DNA of 64,000 bases from CAYWVO01 sp964461835 (GCA_964461835.1 CAYWVO010000017.1:1-64000); one strand, 5' to 3'. Shown: positions 1-9,375, counted from the stretch's first letter. Translations and numbers: made by a program. Notes: generated by a model not told the origin, from the sequence alone.

Positions 1-7
1 ACTAGTG

Positions 8-2500
8 TCATTTCTTCGAGCGGCTCTTACGCGCGACTTTCTTCCGCGTCTTTTTGGCCGGTTTCTTTCGTTCTTGATCCAAAGCCTTTTCCAACTCTTG
101 CCGTAAGAGATTTTCCAGGCTCTGCTGTGCAGGGTCATAATCCAGGAGCGCGATCTGAAAGACTTCGTCGACATGCTCCACGGGCAGATATTTCATGCTT
201 TTACTGATCCCGCGCGGGATTTCCTTTAAGTCCTTAACATTTTGTTTGGGGAACACGATTGTATTAATGCCGGTGCGATGTGCGGCAGCGATCTTTTCCC
301 GCAAGCCGCCGACCGGCAAAACCTTGCCCCGGAGAGAAACTTCACCGGTGAACGCCACGTCGTTGCGGATCGGCCGGTTGGACATCACCGAGGCCAATAC
401 CAGACACACCGTAATCCCGGCCGAGGGCCCGTCTTTGGGGATCGCACCGGACGGAAAATGAATGTGCACGTCATATTTGGTGAAGTCTCTGGTCTTGATA
501 CCCAGCATATCCGCGCGCGAACGAACGTACGAATGCGCCGCCTGGATCGACTCCTTCATGATATCGCCGAGATACCCGGTAGTGTATACCGTACCGGAGC
601 CGTTCATGCGCAGGGCCTCGATCATCATGATGTCCCCGCCGGTATGGGTCCAGGCCAGACCGGCCGCCACGCCAATCTCGGGCCGGAGTTCCGCCATCTC
701 CGGAATGAACACCGGCGTACCCAGCAGCTTCTCAATCGCGCCGACATTCACCCGGGTAAATGGCCGTCGCCGCAACGAGCGATCCGCAGCCAGGCGACGG
801 AAGATCACCTCCAGGTTCTTTTTCAGACCGGCCAAGCCGGATTCCAGCGTATACTCACGAATAATTTTGCGTACCGCCCCTATCGTGAAGCTGACATCTT
901 CCTCGTTGAGGGCATGTAAATCAATTAACTGTGGGATGAGATGTTGGAAGGCGATTTCAATCTTCTCGTCTTCGAGATACCCCGGCAAATCGATGAACTG
1001 CATGCGATCGGCCAACAATTCCGGGACCGCGTCATCGGAGGTGGCCGTCGCCACGAACAGCACCTGCGAAAGGTCATAAGGGACGCCGAGATAGTAGTCA
1101 ATGAATGATTTGTTTTCGCTGGGATCAATCGCCTCCAGGATGATACCGGATAAGTCCGGCCGATCGGTCTCCGAGAGTTGGTCCACCTGTTCCAACAAAC
1201 ACACCGGTGAATTGGTGCCCACGTCGGCCAGCATCCGCAAGAAACGGCCCGGCATAGCCCCCGGAAACGTGCGCCGGTTTCCTTTCAGTGTCGTCTCCGA
1301 CCGCAGCAGGCCCAGGTCAATGGCAAAACATTTGCGGCCCAAAGCGCGCGCCACGACTCGCCCCAGCAAAGTCTTACCCGAACCCGGCGGACCGATCAGG
1401 CACGGAATGGACCCACCCTGCCGGGCCGAGGCCGGCAAGGTCAGAAACTCCAGCAACCGTTCCTTCGCCATCATCTGCCCGTAGAATCCCTTATCGACAA
1501 ACTGCCGCACGCTGGACGGATCAGGCGCCGGCGGGGGATCGGATGACCACGGCAGCGAGACCAGCCAATCGATATAGTTGCGCACACCAACATATTCCGC
1601 CGAGGCCGTGGATAATACCTGCAATCGTTCCAGTTCCAACCGGGCCTGCCCGGCAACCTCCGGTGGCAATCCGGCCGATGCAATCCGTTGCTCCAGTCGA
1701 GTAACTTCATTGACTGTGGGATCGGTCTCGGCCAGTTCCTTGCGAATTTCATCGAGTTGCGCCCGCAAGAATATCTGCCGTTGATGTTGCTCCACATTGG
1801 TGTGAGCGCGCTGGGACAGTTCTTCGGCCATCGTCTGGCCGATAATCTCATCCCGCAAGATCGATTTCAGCAGAGTCAGCCGCTCGACAACATCAATCGC
1901 ATTGAGGATACGACGCCGGTCGGCAATGGCAATATGAATAACCGAAGCGACCAAGTCGGCAAAACGGCCGGGTTGATCCTGAGAGAGATGAAATATATTG
2001 GCGTACTCGGATGGGTAAGCGGGAGACTTATCAATCAACCGTCGCACTTGTGCAAAACATTCAGTAACCAGTTGTTTGGCCTGCGGTTCATCAAATGGGG
2101 GCTCGTCAATAGTGTCGATTTCGGCCAGCGTGTAGGGTTCACTTTGGCTGATTCGCCGGAGCATTACTCGCTGGTGACCATCCAACGTAACCTGCACCGT
2201 GTTATCCGGCATCCGCTTCTGATTGATAACCTGACCTTGAACGGCGACGCTGCTTACGCGTTCCGGATGAATTGCCCCATCCAAGTCACCTTCCATGTGC
2301 GCAACCACAATCGGTGTACTTTCATCATTCAGCGATTCTAACAACCGCAAGTTATAAGGCATCCGGAGCGGAACAGTTATCGTACCCTGTGGAAATACGA
2401 TGGCCGAATTCAGCAAAAGACAAGGCACCGACGAGTGCCCGGATAGACTTTTCCGCCTATTTTGGTGGTCAAATCCGCGATTTTTTTCCGAAAATTCCAT
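8..2500 (-). CDS. lon: LonA-type ATP-dependent protease with altered ATPase residues
   Basis: 830 aa, the usual LonA layout: N-terminal substrate-binding domain (about 25-215), helical linker, AAA+ module, C-terminal Ser-Lys protease. Walker A is intact (GPPGSGKT, residues 370-377). The protease dyad is present: Ser693 in KDGPSAGI and Lys736 in GGLREK. The Walker B pair that is normally Asp-Glu (LLDEIDK) reads LLEQVDQ, giving Glu437-Gln438. The sensor-1 Asn is Thr487 (FVATATSDD) and the usual sensor-2 Arg (GVRxLER) is Ala557 (GLAGLKK). The arginine finger (ADRM) is kept. A Lys/Arg-rich tail of about 25 residues follows the protease domain. ATG start with upstream AGAGG. Cytoplasmic protein quality control is the family role, but ATP hydrolysis is likely impaired here (inference). 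Confidence 0.93.
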   Translation of the reverse strand: MEFSEKNRGFDHQNRRKSLSGHSSVPCLLLNSAIVFPQGTITVPLRMPYNLRLLESLNDESTPIVVAHMEGDLDGAIHPERVSSVAVQGQVINQKRMPDNTVQVTLDGHQRVMLRRISQSEPYTLAEIDTIDEPPFDEPQAKQLVTECFAQVRRLIDKSPAYPSEYANIFHLSQDQPGRFADLVASVIHIAIADRRRILNAIDVVERLTLLKSILRDEIIGQTMAEELSQRAHTNVEQHQRQIFLRAQLDEIRKELAETDPTVNEVTRLEQRIASAGLPPEVAGQARLELERLQVLSTASAEYVGVRNYIDWLVSLPWSSDPPPAPDPSSVRQFVDKGFYGQMMAKERLLEFLTLPASARQGGSIPCLIGPPGSGKTLLGRVVARALGRKCFAIDLGLLRSETTLKGNRRTFPGAMPGRFLRMLADVGTNSPVCLLEQVDQLSETDRPDLSGIILEAIDPSENKSFIDYYLGVPYDLSQVLFVATATSDDAVPELLADRMQFIDLPGYLEDEKIEIAFQHLIPQLIDLHALNEEDVSFTIGAVRKIIREYTLESGLAGLKKNLEVIFRRLAADRSLRRRPFTRVNVGAIEKLLGTPVFIPEMAELRPEIGVAAGLAWTHTGGDIMMIEALRMNGSGTVYTTGYLGDIMKESIQAAHSYVRSRADMLGIKTRDFTKYDVHIHFPSGAIPKDGPSAGITVCLVLASVMSNRPIRNDVAFTGEVSLRGKVLPVGGLREKIAAAHRTGINTIVFPKQNVKDLKEIPRGISKSMKYLPVEHVDEVFQIALLDYDPAQQSLENLLRQELEKALDQERKKPAKKTRKKVARKSRSKK

Positions 2501-2744
2501 AATTTGCCTCTAACACGCGATTTTTCGACCCATAATAGGAAAAATCGGCTCCTCTCACCTTCCCCATCACTAGTATACTCCGCCGAAGGATATAAAGCAG
2601 GTCAAAAAGCGAGGCTTCAGGAGCAGGAAGAAGCGGTATAATCAGTAAAGCCGTGAACGACAATCCATTACATAGATACAATGATCCCAATTTATTAAGA
2701 TTGCGTTAAGAAAACAGGGGAATAGTATGATTCGGCACCGGATA

Positions 2745-3383
2745 TCAAAACAGGCCCAAGGTGACGCCGGCCAGCACCGTTGTCAAACTCACCGAGTTAT
2801 CGCCGACATCGACTTTGGCGACCCGCGCCTCACCGAAAATCCTGATCGGCGTCATCGGCGGTCCGAATGACGCACCGACAAGTACATGAAATCCGGTATG
2901 CCAGTCATCCTCCGGGAGCAGGACTTCATTGTTCACCCAATTAAGGTCGTCCGGTACGTCCATTTTGTAAACTAAGCGATGGACATTGAGCCCCGCCCCG
3001 AGATGCGCACCCCAGATTCCACTGATTAGCTTAAGTCTTCCCGTCAGGTAACCCGCATAGTCTTTCACCGTCAGATTTACATCCCCGGAAGAAAACGGCG
3101 TTCCATTGCCAGGAGCTTCGAAGAATCGATCGTAATCCCGGGAGGCGTACTCTCCGGAGGCCTCTACGCTGATTTTATAAATCGAGAAAACCGTGACGTG
3201 CCCGCCGAACATGGTAAGATCGTCCGGCTCAATACCATCGTCTTCCAGAACCGGATGATCATAACTTGCAACCAGTCCTGCGCGGATGCCAATTCCCATC
3301 CCGCCAATCGCCGGCGCAGTGGAGGGCAAGAGAAAAAACACACAAATTACAATGACAGCGGCAACGAGCGTTTTGCGAATCAT
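2745..3383 (-). CDS. Small secreted, outer-membrane beta-barrel-like protein of unknown function
   Basis: 212 aa with a clear signal peptide (MIRKTLVAAVIVICVFFLLP, cleavage probably after the APA near residue 25). The remainder is Gly-rich with alternating hydrophobic stretches and ends in an aromatic residue (LGLF), a common end for outer-membrane barrels. I recognise no specific family. It begins 10 bp after the tatC stop on the same strand, so it may be the last gene of the tatC transcript. Confidence 0.6.
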   Translation of the reverse strand: MIRKTLVAAVIVICVFFLLPSTAPAIGGMGIGIRAGLVASYDHPVLEDDGIEPDDLTMFGGHVTVFSIYKISVEASGEYASRDYDRFFEAPGNGTPFSSGDVNLTVKDYAGYLTGRLKLISGIWGAHLGAGLNVHRLVYKMDVPDDLNWVNNEVLLPEDDWHTGFHVLVGASFGPPMTPIRIFGEARVAKVDVGDNSVSLTTVLAGVTLGLF

Positions 3384-3393
3384 TTCCCTCCCC

Positions 3394-4155
3394 CTACCCG
3401 GCGAGCGGCGTTTCCGCCTTGCTCCGGGTCTCGGATTTTTCCTCGTCCGGTTGGCGCGTGCCGGTCAACCGGACGATGATTATTGATGCCTCATATAGAA
3501 TATACAGCGGTCCGGCTAACATAAGCTGGGAGAACACATCCGGTGACGGGGTAATCGCCCCGGCCACCAGCAGAATCGACACAATTGCATAGCGTCGTCC
3601 CTTGCTGAGCGTGCGATGCGTGATGATCCCGGCCTTGCCGAGAAAATACGAGATCACCGGCAACTCGAACACTACGCCAAACGCCAACACCATCCAGGCA
3701 GCAAAGCTGAGATATTTCCCTATCGAAATCAGCGGCTTGAGGTTTTCCGTCCCAAACCCAATCAGGAATTTTGTGCCCACCGGCAATACCACCAGAAAGC
3801 AAAATGCCCCCCCGCCAACGAAGAACATCGTCCCGAACAAGACCACCGGCACCACCATCTTGACTTCATGCCGATAAAGACCGGGGACGATAAATTTCCA
3901 CAGTTGATAGAGAATGACGGGAATAGAGGCGATCAGCCCGGCAAACAACGCGATCTTGATCCGGACAGCGAAAGCCTCGGTGGGCGCCATGAAATAGACT
4001 TCCCCAACGGGCTTGGTGAGAACGTCAATCATATCCGTGGCGAAAAAGTACCCGACAATCGAGAGAATCAACACCGACGTCACGCAGATAATAAGCCGCC
4101 GCCGGAGTTCCTCCAGGTGTTGAAGAAATCCCATGTTTACCGGGTCGTCGGCCAT
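3394..4155 (-). CDS. tatC: Sec-independent protein translocase subunit TatC
   Basis: 253 aa, typical for TatC, with six predicted membrane helices. The N-terminal cytoplasmic segment carries the family signature (LQHLEELRRRLI, like HLxELRxRL). The charged segment LYRHEVK and the Pro-rich loop TPSPDVFSQ match the conserved cytoplasmic and late periplasmic loops. TatC is the twin-arginine signal receptor in the inner membrane. No tatA or tatB gene lies in this window. It starts 3 bp after the nrdR stop, so the two are co-transcribed. The C-terminal tail (about 25 residues) is charged and variable. Confidence 0.95.
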   Translation of the reverse strand: MADDPVNMGFLQHLEELRRRLIICVTSVLILSIVGYFFATDMIDVLTKPVGEVYFMAPTEAFAVRIKIALFAGLIASIPVILYQLWKFIVPGLYRHEVKMVVPVVLFGTMFFVGGGAFCFLVVLPVGTKFLIGFGTENLKPLISIGKYLSFAAWMVLAFGVVFELPVISYFLGKAGIITHRTLSKGRRYAIVSILLVAGAITPSPDVFSQLMLAGPLYILYEASIIIVRLTGTRQPDEEKSETRSKAETPLAG

Positions 4156-4158
4156 TAT

Positions 4159-4608
4159 CTACTCCAGGAGCCGCTTGAGTTCCGCCATGAATTCAGTCTT
4201 GTCCTGAAATTTCCGGTAGACTGAGGCAAAACGGACATAGGCGATCTCATCGGTCTTCCGCAGCATATCCATTACCGTTTCACCAATCTGCTGGCTGCTG
4301 ACTTCCGCCCGCGACAGGTTATGCAAATTTCGTTCGATTTCGTCCACCATGGCGCTGATCTTCTTGTCGGAAACCGGGCGCTTTTTACAGGCGAGACGGA
4401 TCCCCTCGATGAGCTTTGAACGGTCGTACGGTTCGCTGTGCCCATCCTGCTTCAACACCCGTAATTCCACCCGCTCGATATATTCGTAGGTGGTGTAGCG
4501 TTTCTCGCAGGATACGCACTCGCGGCGGCGGCGGACACCCCGGCCGTCCTGCACTGCGCGTGAATCGATCACCTTATCTTCTCCGTGACCACAATACGGA
4601 CACCGCAC
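4159..4608 (-). CDS. nrdR: Transcriptional repressor NrdR
   Basis: 149 aa, the normal NrdR length. The N-terminal zinc ribbon shows two CxxC pairs (CPYCGHGEDKVIDSR and CVSCEKRYTTYE), followed by an ATP-cone domain (VLKQDGHSEPYDRSKLIEGI). NrdR senses ATP/dATP and represses ribonucleotide reductase genes; no nrd genes are in this window. It sits between the SAM hydroxide adenosyltransferase gene (10 bp upstream) and tatC (3 bp downstream), clearly one transcript. Confidence 0.97.
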   Translation of the reverse strand: MRCPYCGHGEDKVIDSRAVQDGRGVRRRRECVSCEKRYTTYEYIERVELRVLKQDGHSEPYDRSKLIEGIRLACKKRPVSDKKISAMVDEIERNLHNLSRAEVSSQQIGETVMDMLRKTDEIAYVRFASVYRKFQDKTEFMAELKRLLE

Positions 4609-4618
4609 TCGCCACTCC

Positions 4619-5428
4619 TTACGTTACGGTCAACGACCAGCTTACCCGCACCGGCTCGCCAAAGGTCACCCGAAAACACTCATCAGCTGACCCGCCCGGC
4701 AGCGCCAACTCCAGATACCCCATACTGCCAAACAGTATACGAAACTCGCTGTCGGCCGCTTTAGGAGAACCCGAAACATACGAATTCTCGACTTTCCGGA
4801 ATTCCAAATCCCGGAACCGGATGCGGATATCCTCGACGCCATGGGGGATATCTTCGTGACGGATCGAAAATATGATATTGCCGAAATGGTCTGTACCCAC
4901 GACACCGCCGGTCAGTTCACAGTCCTCAACGGTTATCTCGGGCCATGGCAACGCCACCGGGTTGTCGACCGCCGGACCGAATTCATCAGGGCTCACGCCG
5001 GCGGCACAATACGCCGCCACCGGGGCAAAAACATCACGGCCATCGAAGGTCGTGGCTGGTCCGGGAAGAAAATACTTTTCGTTCTCCAGGGAGATAATTA
5101 CCTCCGGCGGATCGCGCCGAAAGACCAGGGAAAAAACGCCATTGTCGGGGCCGACATAGATGCCGCGGGAGGTCATCGCCAGCAATCTTGGCCGCGCCGA
5201 ACCAACCCCGGGGTCGATCACCGCCACATGAATCGTCCCGGGCGGGAACAGGCCGGTCGCAGCTTCTAATACCAGAGCAGCCGCAACAATATTTTGTGGC
5301 GGAATCTCATGTGCCAGGTCATGGACCTGCGCGCTTGGGCAAATTGAGGCGATGACCCCTTTCATCGCCCCCACATAGCCGTCCGACCAGCCAAAATCGG
5401 TGGTCAGGGTAATGATTCGCTCAGCCAT
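4619..5428 (-). CDS. SAM hydroxide adenosyltransferase (DUF62 family)
   Basis: 269 aa. The N terminus TLTTDFGWSDGYVGAMKGVI and the motif VAVIDPGVGSARP are the hallmarks of the DUF62/SAM hydroxide adenosyltransferase family, which converts S-adenosylmethionine and water to adenosine and methionine. The C-terminal half is the beta-barrel domain (TDHFGNIIFSI). The start is the ATG at 5428, in a TGATG overlap with the stop of the PPC-domain gene; the TTG one codon upstream also lies in frame. Translational coupling with the upstream gene is likely. Confidence 0.92.
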   Translation of the reverse strand: MAERIITLTTDFGWSDGYVGAMKGVIASICPSAQVHDLAHEIPPQNIVAAALVLEAATGLFPPGTIHVAVIDPGVGSARPRLLAMTSRGIYVGPDNGVFSLVFRRDPPEVIISLENEKYFLPGPATTFDGRDVFAPVAAYCAAGVSPDEFGPAVDNPVALPWPEITVEDCELTGGVVGTDHFGNIIFSIRHEDIPHGVEDIRIRFRDLEFRKVENSYVSGSPKAADSEFRILFGSMGYLELALPGGSADECFRVTFGEPVRVSWSLTVT

Positions 5429-5862
5429 CAATCCTCACGGTTCGGGAAATCAAGCAAATTGAGACCAATCTCTGCATCCTTCGCACGATTAAACTGTACT
5501 CCGGAGTCCAGGATGGCAAATTCACCAGTGACCAAAATGGTACCAGAGAACAGATGGCCGGAATGCGGGACCATCTCCTGGTCGGAAATCACTACATGCA
5601 CGTGGATCACCGGCTCTTCCCCAAAATAACCAATATTGCCGGTCAGGCTGATCAACTCATATTTGCCGGGGAATTCTTTTCTCAGATATTCCCCACTGTC
5701 AACATCGAAATACCCCAAAGTCACCTTTTCCACCGCACCAATCCCGGAGATACTCCCGCCGCCGAGATTCCGCGTTTTGACGAACTTCCCTAAGGTAGTG
5801 ATAACCTCCTCACCCTTGAAAAGGCGCACGAAATATCCGCCCGCAATCTCCTGATAGGTCAT
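5428..5862 (-). CDS. PPC/DUF296-domain protein
   Basis: 144 aa from the ATG at 5862 (a second ATG lies directly upstream at 5865; AGGAGG at 5867-5872 gives the better spacing to 5862). The whole protein is one PPC (PCC/DUF296) domain with the family signatures GSISGIGAVEKVTLGYFD and HVHVVISDQEM.PHSGHL. The HVHxxxxD..xxxGHL His cluster fits the metal-binding face of trimeric bacterial PPC proteins. Similar single-domain bacterial proteins have no settled function. First gene of the run with SAM hydroxide adenosyltransferase, nrdR and tatC. The longer reading frame upstream of 5865 lacks family similarity and I reject it. Confidence 0.88.
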   Translation of the reverse strand: MTYQEIAGGYFVRLFKGEEVITTLGKFVKTRNLGGGSISGIGAVEKVTLGYFDVDSGEYLRKEFPGKYELISLTGNIGYFGEEPVIHVHVVISDQEMVPHSGHLFSGTILVTGEFAILDSGVQFNRAKDAEIGLNLLDFPNRED

Positions 5863-5979
5863 CATTCCTCCTCTGCTGCCTGCCAAGTTCAACAAATTGC
5901 CCCTCGGAGGCAAGCAGACATTCTGGTTTTCAATAGTTGGGCTTGGCAGATGTGGGAATTTGCGGTATGTTAGTAGACA

Positions 5980-6612
5980 ATGAACGTGATGCAATCCCAA
6001 AATCCCCATGTGCTGACCTGGGCAATTGCGACAATTCAGGTTGCAGCGATCGTGTTTTTCAGCAGTACGGCTCTTGCGACGATCATCCCAGTAACCGGAC
6101 AAATCACCAATGATACCACCTGGACTGCGGGCGATACGGTCCTCGTGTCCGCCTATATGACCGTGGCAGCCGACGCGGAACTGACCATTGATCCGGGAGC
6201 GGTGGTGATTTACGATGGGATGGATATAGCCGGCCGTCCGGTTGTGGCCTATTCACCCTGCGCGACCGCGCCATTCACCATTAGCGGTGCGGTCACCGGC
6301 GTATTGGAACCCACTGATCCACCAGATATCCCGCAGGCGTTTCATCTTTCACAGAATTATCCCAATCCCTTTAACGCCGGCACAACTATCAGCTACACAC
6401 TCGACCAGCCTGGCGATGTCGCGTTCGAGATATTCAATATTCTGGGTCAACGCGTTTGGAATGACTACATCGGCCAACAGCCTGCAGGTCGCCATACCAT
6501 CCACTGGAACGGGCGCGATTCCCGCGGGCAGGCCGTGCCGAGCGGCATCTACTTCTATCGCCTGTCGTTGGGCGAACAAACTCAGACGAAAAAGATGGTT
6601 CTGTTGAGATAG
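5980..6612 (+). CDS. Short secreted protein with FlgD/Por-type C-terminal domain
   Basis: 210 aa. A signal peptide (about 1-36, ending STALA) precedes a short segment resembling the first turns of a beta-helix repeat (TTWTAGDTVLVSAYMTVAAD, DAELTIDPGAVV), then a Pro-rich linker and an 80-residue FlgD-Ig-like/T9SS-style C-terminal domain: LSQNYPNPFNAGTTISYTL, then VAFEIFNILGQRV, then PSGIYFYRLSLG and the Lys-Lys-Met tail. In FCB bacteria this domain is carried by cell-surface and secreted proteins. The passenger is unusually short (about 70 residues), as if most of a beta-helix had been deleted. Divergent from the PPC gene, with a start region only 117 bp away. Confidence 0.8.
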   Translation: MNVMQSQNPHVLTWAIATIQVAAIVFFSSTALATIIPVTGQITNDTTWTAGDTVLVSAYMTVAADAELTIDPGAVVIYDGMDIAGRPVVAYSPCATAPFTISGAVTGVLEPTDPPDIPQAFHLSQNYPNPFNAGTTISYTLDQPGDVAFEIFNILGQRVWNDYIGQQPAGRHTIHWNGRDSRGQAVPSGIYFYRLSLGEQTQTKKMVLLR

Positions 6613-6616
6613 CCGA

Positions 6617-8428
6617 TTACGATCGGCGGCAGAACTTTTTATCGAACTCAATCATCGGCACGCGCACCAGGGTCGGGCGGCCGTGCGGGCAGACATACGG
6701 ATTCTTGCAGGCAAAGAGCCGGCGAAATAGTGCCCGCATTTCCGGCAAGGTCAGCGGATCCCCCGACATTATCGCCGCCCGGCAGGCATACGACGCGGCC
6801 GCACTCTTTTTCAAGTCTTCACCGGCTTTCTCCGCGGCAATGATATCATCCAGTACCCAGCGAAACAATTTAACCGGGTTCTTTTGTTTCCAGCCCGTCG
6901 GTACGCCTTCCAGTAGTACTACCTGATCACCGAATTCCCGCACCGAAAAACCCATGTTCCGCAGGAGACCCTGGTTCTTCTCGAACGTGTCATACTCAAT
7001 GACTTCCAGATCGAGGGATTCCGGAAACAGCAGGCGCTGGGTCTCCGGTGGCGCTCCTTCCAGTTTGGCGAGAATTTCCTCATATAGCACCCGTTCGTGC
7101 GCGGAGTGTTGATCGATAATCAGCAAATCCTCCCCCGCGCGCGCCAGGATATACAAATTATGGAACTGCCAAAGGTCTTCAATACCGGAGACATCGCCCA
7201 ATGCATTCTCCGTTGCCGGCATCGGGGCAGGTGCATCACCGGATTGAGGCGGGAGCGGTTCAGCGGCCCGGCTTGCATTTGCGGTCGGTCGCGGAGAAAC
7301 TTCGGGGGGCGGCTGGTCCCAGGCGGTCCGATCCCATTGCAGGGGCAAAGTCGCCGACTCCCCGGCCTGCTCGTCTATTTTCGGCACCTGCATCTTACCG
7401 TCAAACGTCCCGAACGATTTATGATCCGAGAAGATTGTCCGATTAACCGCGTAATATACCAGATTGTGCAACTGTTGTTCACGCCGGAAGCGCACTTCAC
7501 GCTTGGTGGGATGCACATTCACATCCACCCACAGCGGGTTGATATCGACAAACAACACGGCAAAGGGGAATCGCCCTTTGGGGATCAACTCGCCATACGC
7601 GGCGGAGAGCGCGTGATGCAGGCTCTTTGATTGAATGCGGCGGCCATTCACGAAATAGTACAGGTGATCACGCGTCGCGCGGGCAATTTCCGGTTTTCCG
7701 GCAAAGCCCTCAATCTCGATATCGCCTTCGCCCCCCGCAAAGGGCACTAATCGCTCGGTCATTTGCACGCCAAACAAATCAGCGAGTCTGTCGCGCATCG
7801 TCGCTGCCGCCGGCGTACGCAACACTTGTTTGCCGTCAACCACCAGGGTAAACGCCACCCGGGGCGCTCCCACCGCAAACGAGGTCACGGTACTGATGAT
7901 GTGTTTTTTCTCGGTGGATTCTGCTTTCATAAATTTCTTGCGGGCCGGGGTGTTGAAGAACAGATTTTTCACGCTGATCCGGGTTCCCTCCGCGGCGCCC
8001 ACGGTTTCCCGTTCGCCGACCTTGCCGCCCTCGAAGTAACGCCGTGCGCCCTGCTCAGTCCCCCGTCGCCGGGAGGTAATCTCCATGCGTGATACCGAGG
8101 CGATTGACGGCAGCGCTTCCCCGCGAAAACCAAAGGACGTGATCGACGTGAGATCATCCACCGTGCGGATTTTGGAGGTCGCGTGCCGTTGGACTGCCAG
8201 TTCGATCTCACCGGCGGTCATCCCCGCGCCATTGTCGGTGACCGTGATCTCTTTCTCCCCGGCCCCGGCGATTTCGATAGTCACCTGGCGGGCGCCGGCA
8301 TCGAGCGCGTTTTCCACCAGTTCCTTCACCACGGAGGAAGGACGCTCAATGACTTCGCCCGCGGCGATTTGATCCACGAGGCGGTCGGGAAGTATGGTAA
8401 TACGATCCTGGGACGTATGCGTTGTCAT
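6617..8428 (-). CDS. mutL: DNA mismatch repair protein MutL
   Basis: 603 aa. The N-terminal GHKL ATPase shows QIAAGEVIERPSSVVKELVE, NALDAG, TDNGAGM and SFGFRGEALPSI. The C-terminal dimerisation/endonuclease domain carries DQHSAHERVLYEE, matching the DQHA-x2-E-x4-E endonuclease motif with Ala to Ser, plus CPHGRPT near the end. This is the nicking type of MutL used by bacteria without MutH. A Pro/Ala-rich linker separates the domains (about 350-400). It ends the leftward mutS-smr-phzF-mutL run and is convergent with the FlgD-tailed gene, with only 4 bp between the stops. Confidence 0.97.
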   Translation of the reverse strand: MTTHTSQDRITILPDRLVDQIAAGEVIERPSSVVKELVENALDAGARQVTIEIAGAGEKEITVTDNGAGMTAGEIELAVQRHATSKIRTVDDLTSITSFGFRGEALPSIASVSRMEITSRRRGTEQGARRYFEGGKVGERETVGAAEGTRISVKNLFFNTPARKKFMKAESTEKKHIISTVTSFAVGAPRVAFTLVVDGKQVLRTPAAATMRDRLADLFGVQMTERLVPFAGGEGDIEIEGFAGKPEIARATRDHLYYFVNGRRIQSKSLHHALSAAYGELIPKGRFPFAVLFVDINPLWVDVNVHPTKREVRFRREQQLHNLVYYAVNRTIFSDHKSFGTFDGKMQVPKIDEQAGESATLPLQWDRTAWDQPPPEVSPRPTANASRAAEPLPPQSGDAPAPMPATENALGDVSGIEDLWQFHNLYILARAGEDLLIIDQHSAHERVLYEEILAKLEGAPPETQRLLFPESLDLEVIEYDTFEKNQGLLRNMGFSVREFGDQVVLLEGVPTGWKQKNPVKLFRWVLDDIIAAEKAGEDLKKSAAASYACRAAIMSGDPLTLPEMRALFRRLFACKNPYVCPHGRPTLVRVPMIEFDKKFCRRS

Positions 8429-8475
8429 TACCTATGATACGGGGAAAATCAAGGCCGAGCCAGCCGCGTCAGGAT

Positions 8476-9375
8476 TTATTGTCGCGGCAAAATGTCATCG
8501 AGGGGAAGTTTGTTGGTAATCACCGCCTCGCCACCGATTTCAATACCTGTCGGCTTCGCGCCGTCTCCCTCAACCGTAACCAACACCCGGCCCGGACTAC
8601 CTATGATATCACCCTGCTCCCCGATATACTCCGCGCGTTTGGGCTTCTTGGAATCGATGTACTCATAGAAATATCCGCCTAGCGGTCCGTTGATCGCACC
8701 AGTGACCGGATCTTCTTTGATGCCATAACACGGCGCGAAAAACCGGCAATGCCAGGTGTGGCCGAGTTCAATAGTCTCACCGGTAAAAAAGGTGGCATTG
8801 TTCAGGAGAGATTCCCGCTCCATCCGGGCAAAATCGGGCCGCAGTTTCCGCAACGAACCGACGCCCATCGCCGGAAAAAACGGATACACATCATCAATGA
8901 CCCGCGGCCAGAGGGTCATATAGTCGCTCGGATAAAACCCGAAGAGAGATTTAAGCTGTTCCTCCTTGACCTCCAGTGGTTCGAAATTCGGTAACGGTAC
9001 TTGCAAGCGATGAATCTGTTTCTTGCCCTCGACTACTGCGCTCACCCGCAGCAGTCCGGACAAAGTCTCAATCTTTTTAGCCGAGCCATCGGTGGCAAAT
9101 GAACTTTCCTCAGCAAGCACTTTGAGCGTGGCAACCGTGGCATGACCACAGAGGTTTACCTCCACGGTAGGCGTAAACCAGCGCAAGCGAAACGCGGCGG
9201 CGTCATCGGTGGAAGGAATCACAAAAGCGGTTTCGGAGAAGCCCATCCGGCGGGCGATCTCCTGCATCCGGTCATCGGTCAACCCGTCCGCCTGCGGCAC
9301 CACTGCCGCGGCGTTTCCTCCTTCCGGATCACCCGTAAACGCCTTCACCGTGTAGATCAACCGTTGTTCGGTCAT
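8476..9375 (-). CDS. PhzF-family isomerase/epimerase-like protein
   Basis: 299 aa from the ATG at 9375, which is preceded by GGAGG with 8 bp spacing; the GTG at 9390 lies on top of that site and is unlikely. Family signatures: YTVKAFTGDPEGGNAAAV near the start, GFSETAFV containing the catalytic Glu, FTPTVEVNLCGHATVAT, and a second lobe with DPVTGAINGPLGGYF. PhzF-like proteins include isomerases and racemases with varied substrates, so the reaction is not predictable. It sits between mutL and a small Smr gene on the same strand; no functional link to mismatch repair is evident. Confidence 0.9.
   Translation of the reverse strand: MTEQRLIYTVKAFTGDPEGGNAAAVVPQADGLTDDRMQEIARRMGFSETAFVIPSTDDAAAFRLRWFTPTVEVNLCGHATVATLKVLAEESSFATDGSAKKIETLSGLLRVSAVVEGKKQIHRLQVPLPNFEPLEVKEEQLKSLFGFYPSDYMTLWPRVIDDVYPFFPAMGVGSLRKLRPDFARMERESLLNNATFFTGETIELGHTWHCRFFAPCYGIKEDPVTGAINGPLGGYFYEYIDSKKPKRAEYIGEQGDIIGSPGRVLVTVEGDGAKPTGIEIGGEAVITNKLPLDDILPRQ

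Noticed and set aside
5866..6102. Upstream extension of the PPC-domain protein
   Set aside because: It has no similarity to the family, carries several Cys/His residues at random, and a strong AGGAGG sits right before the internal ATG pair.
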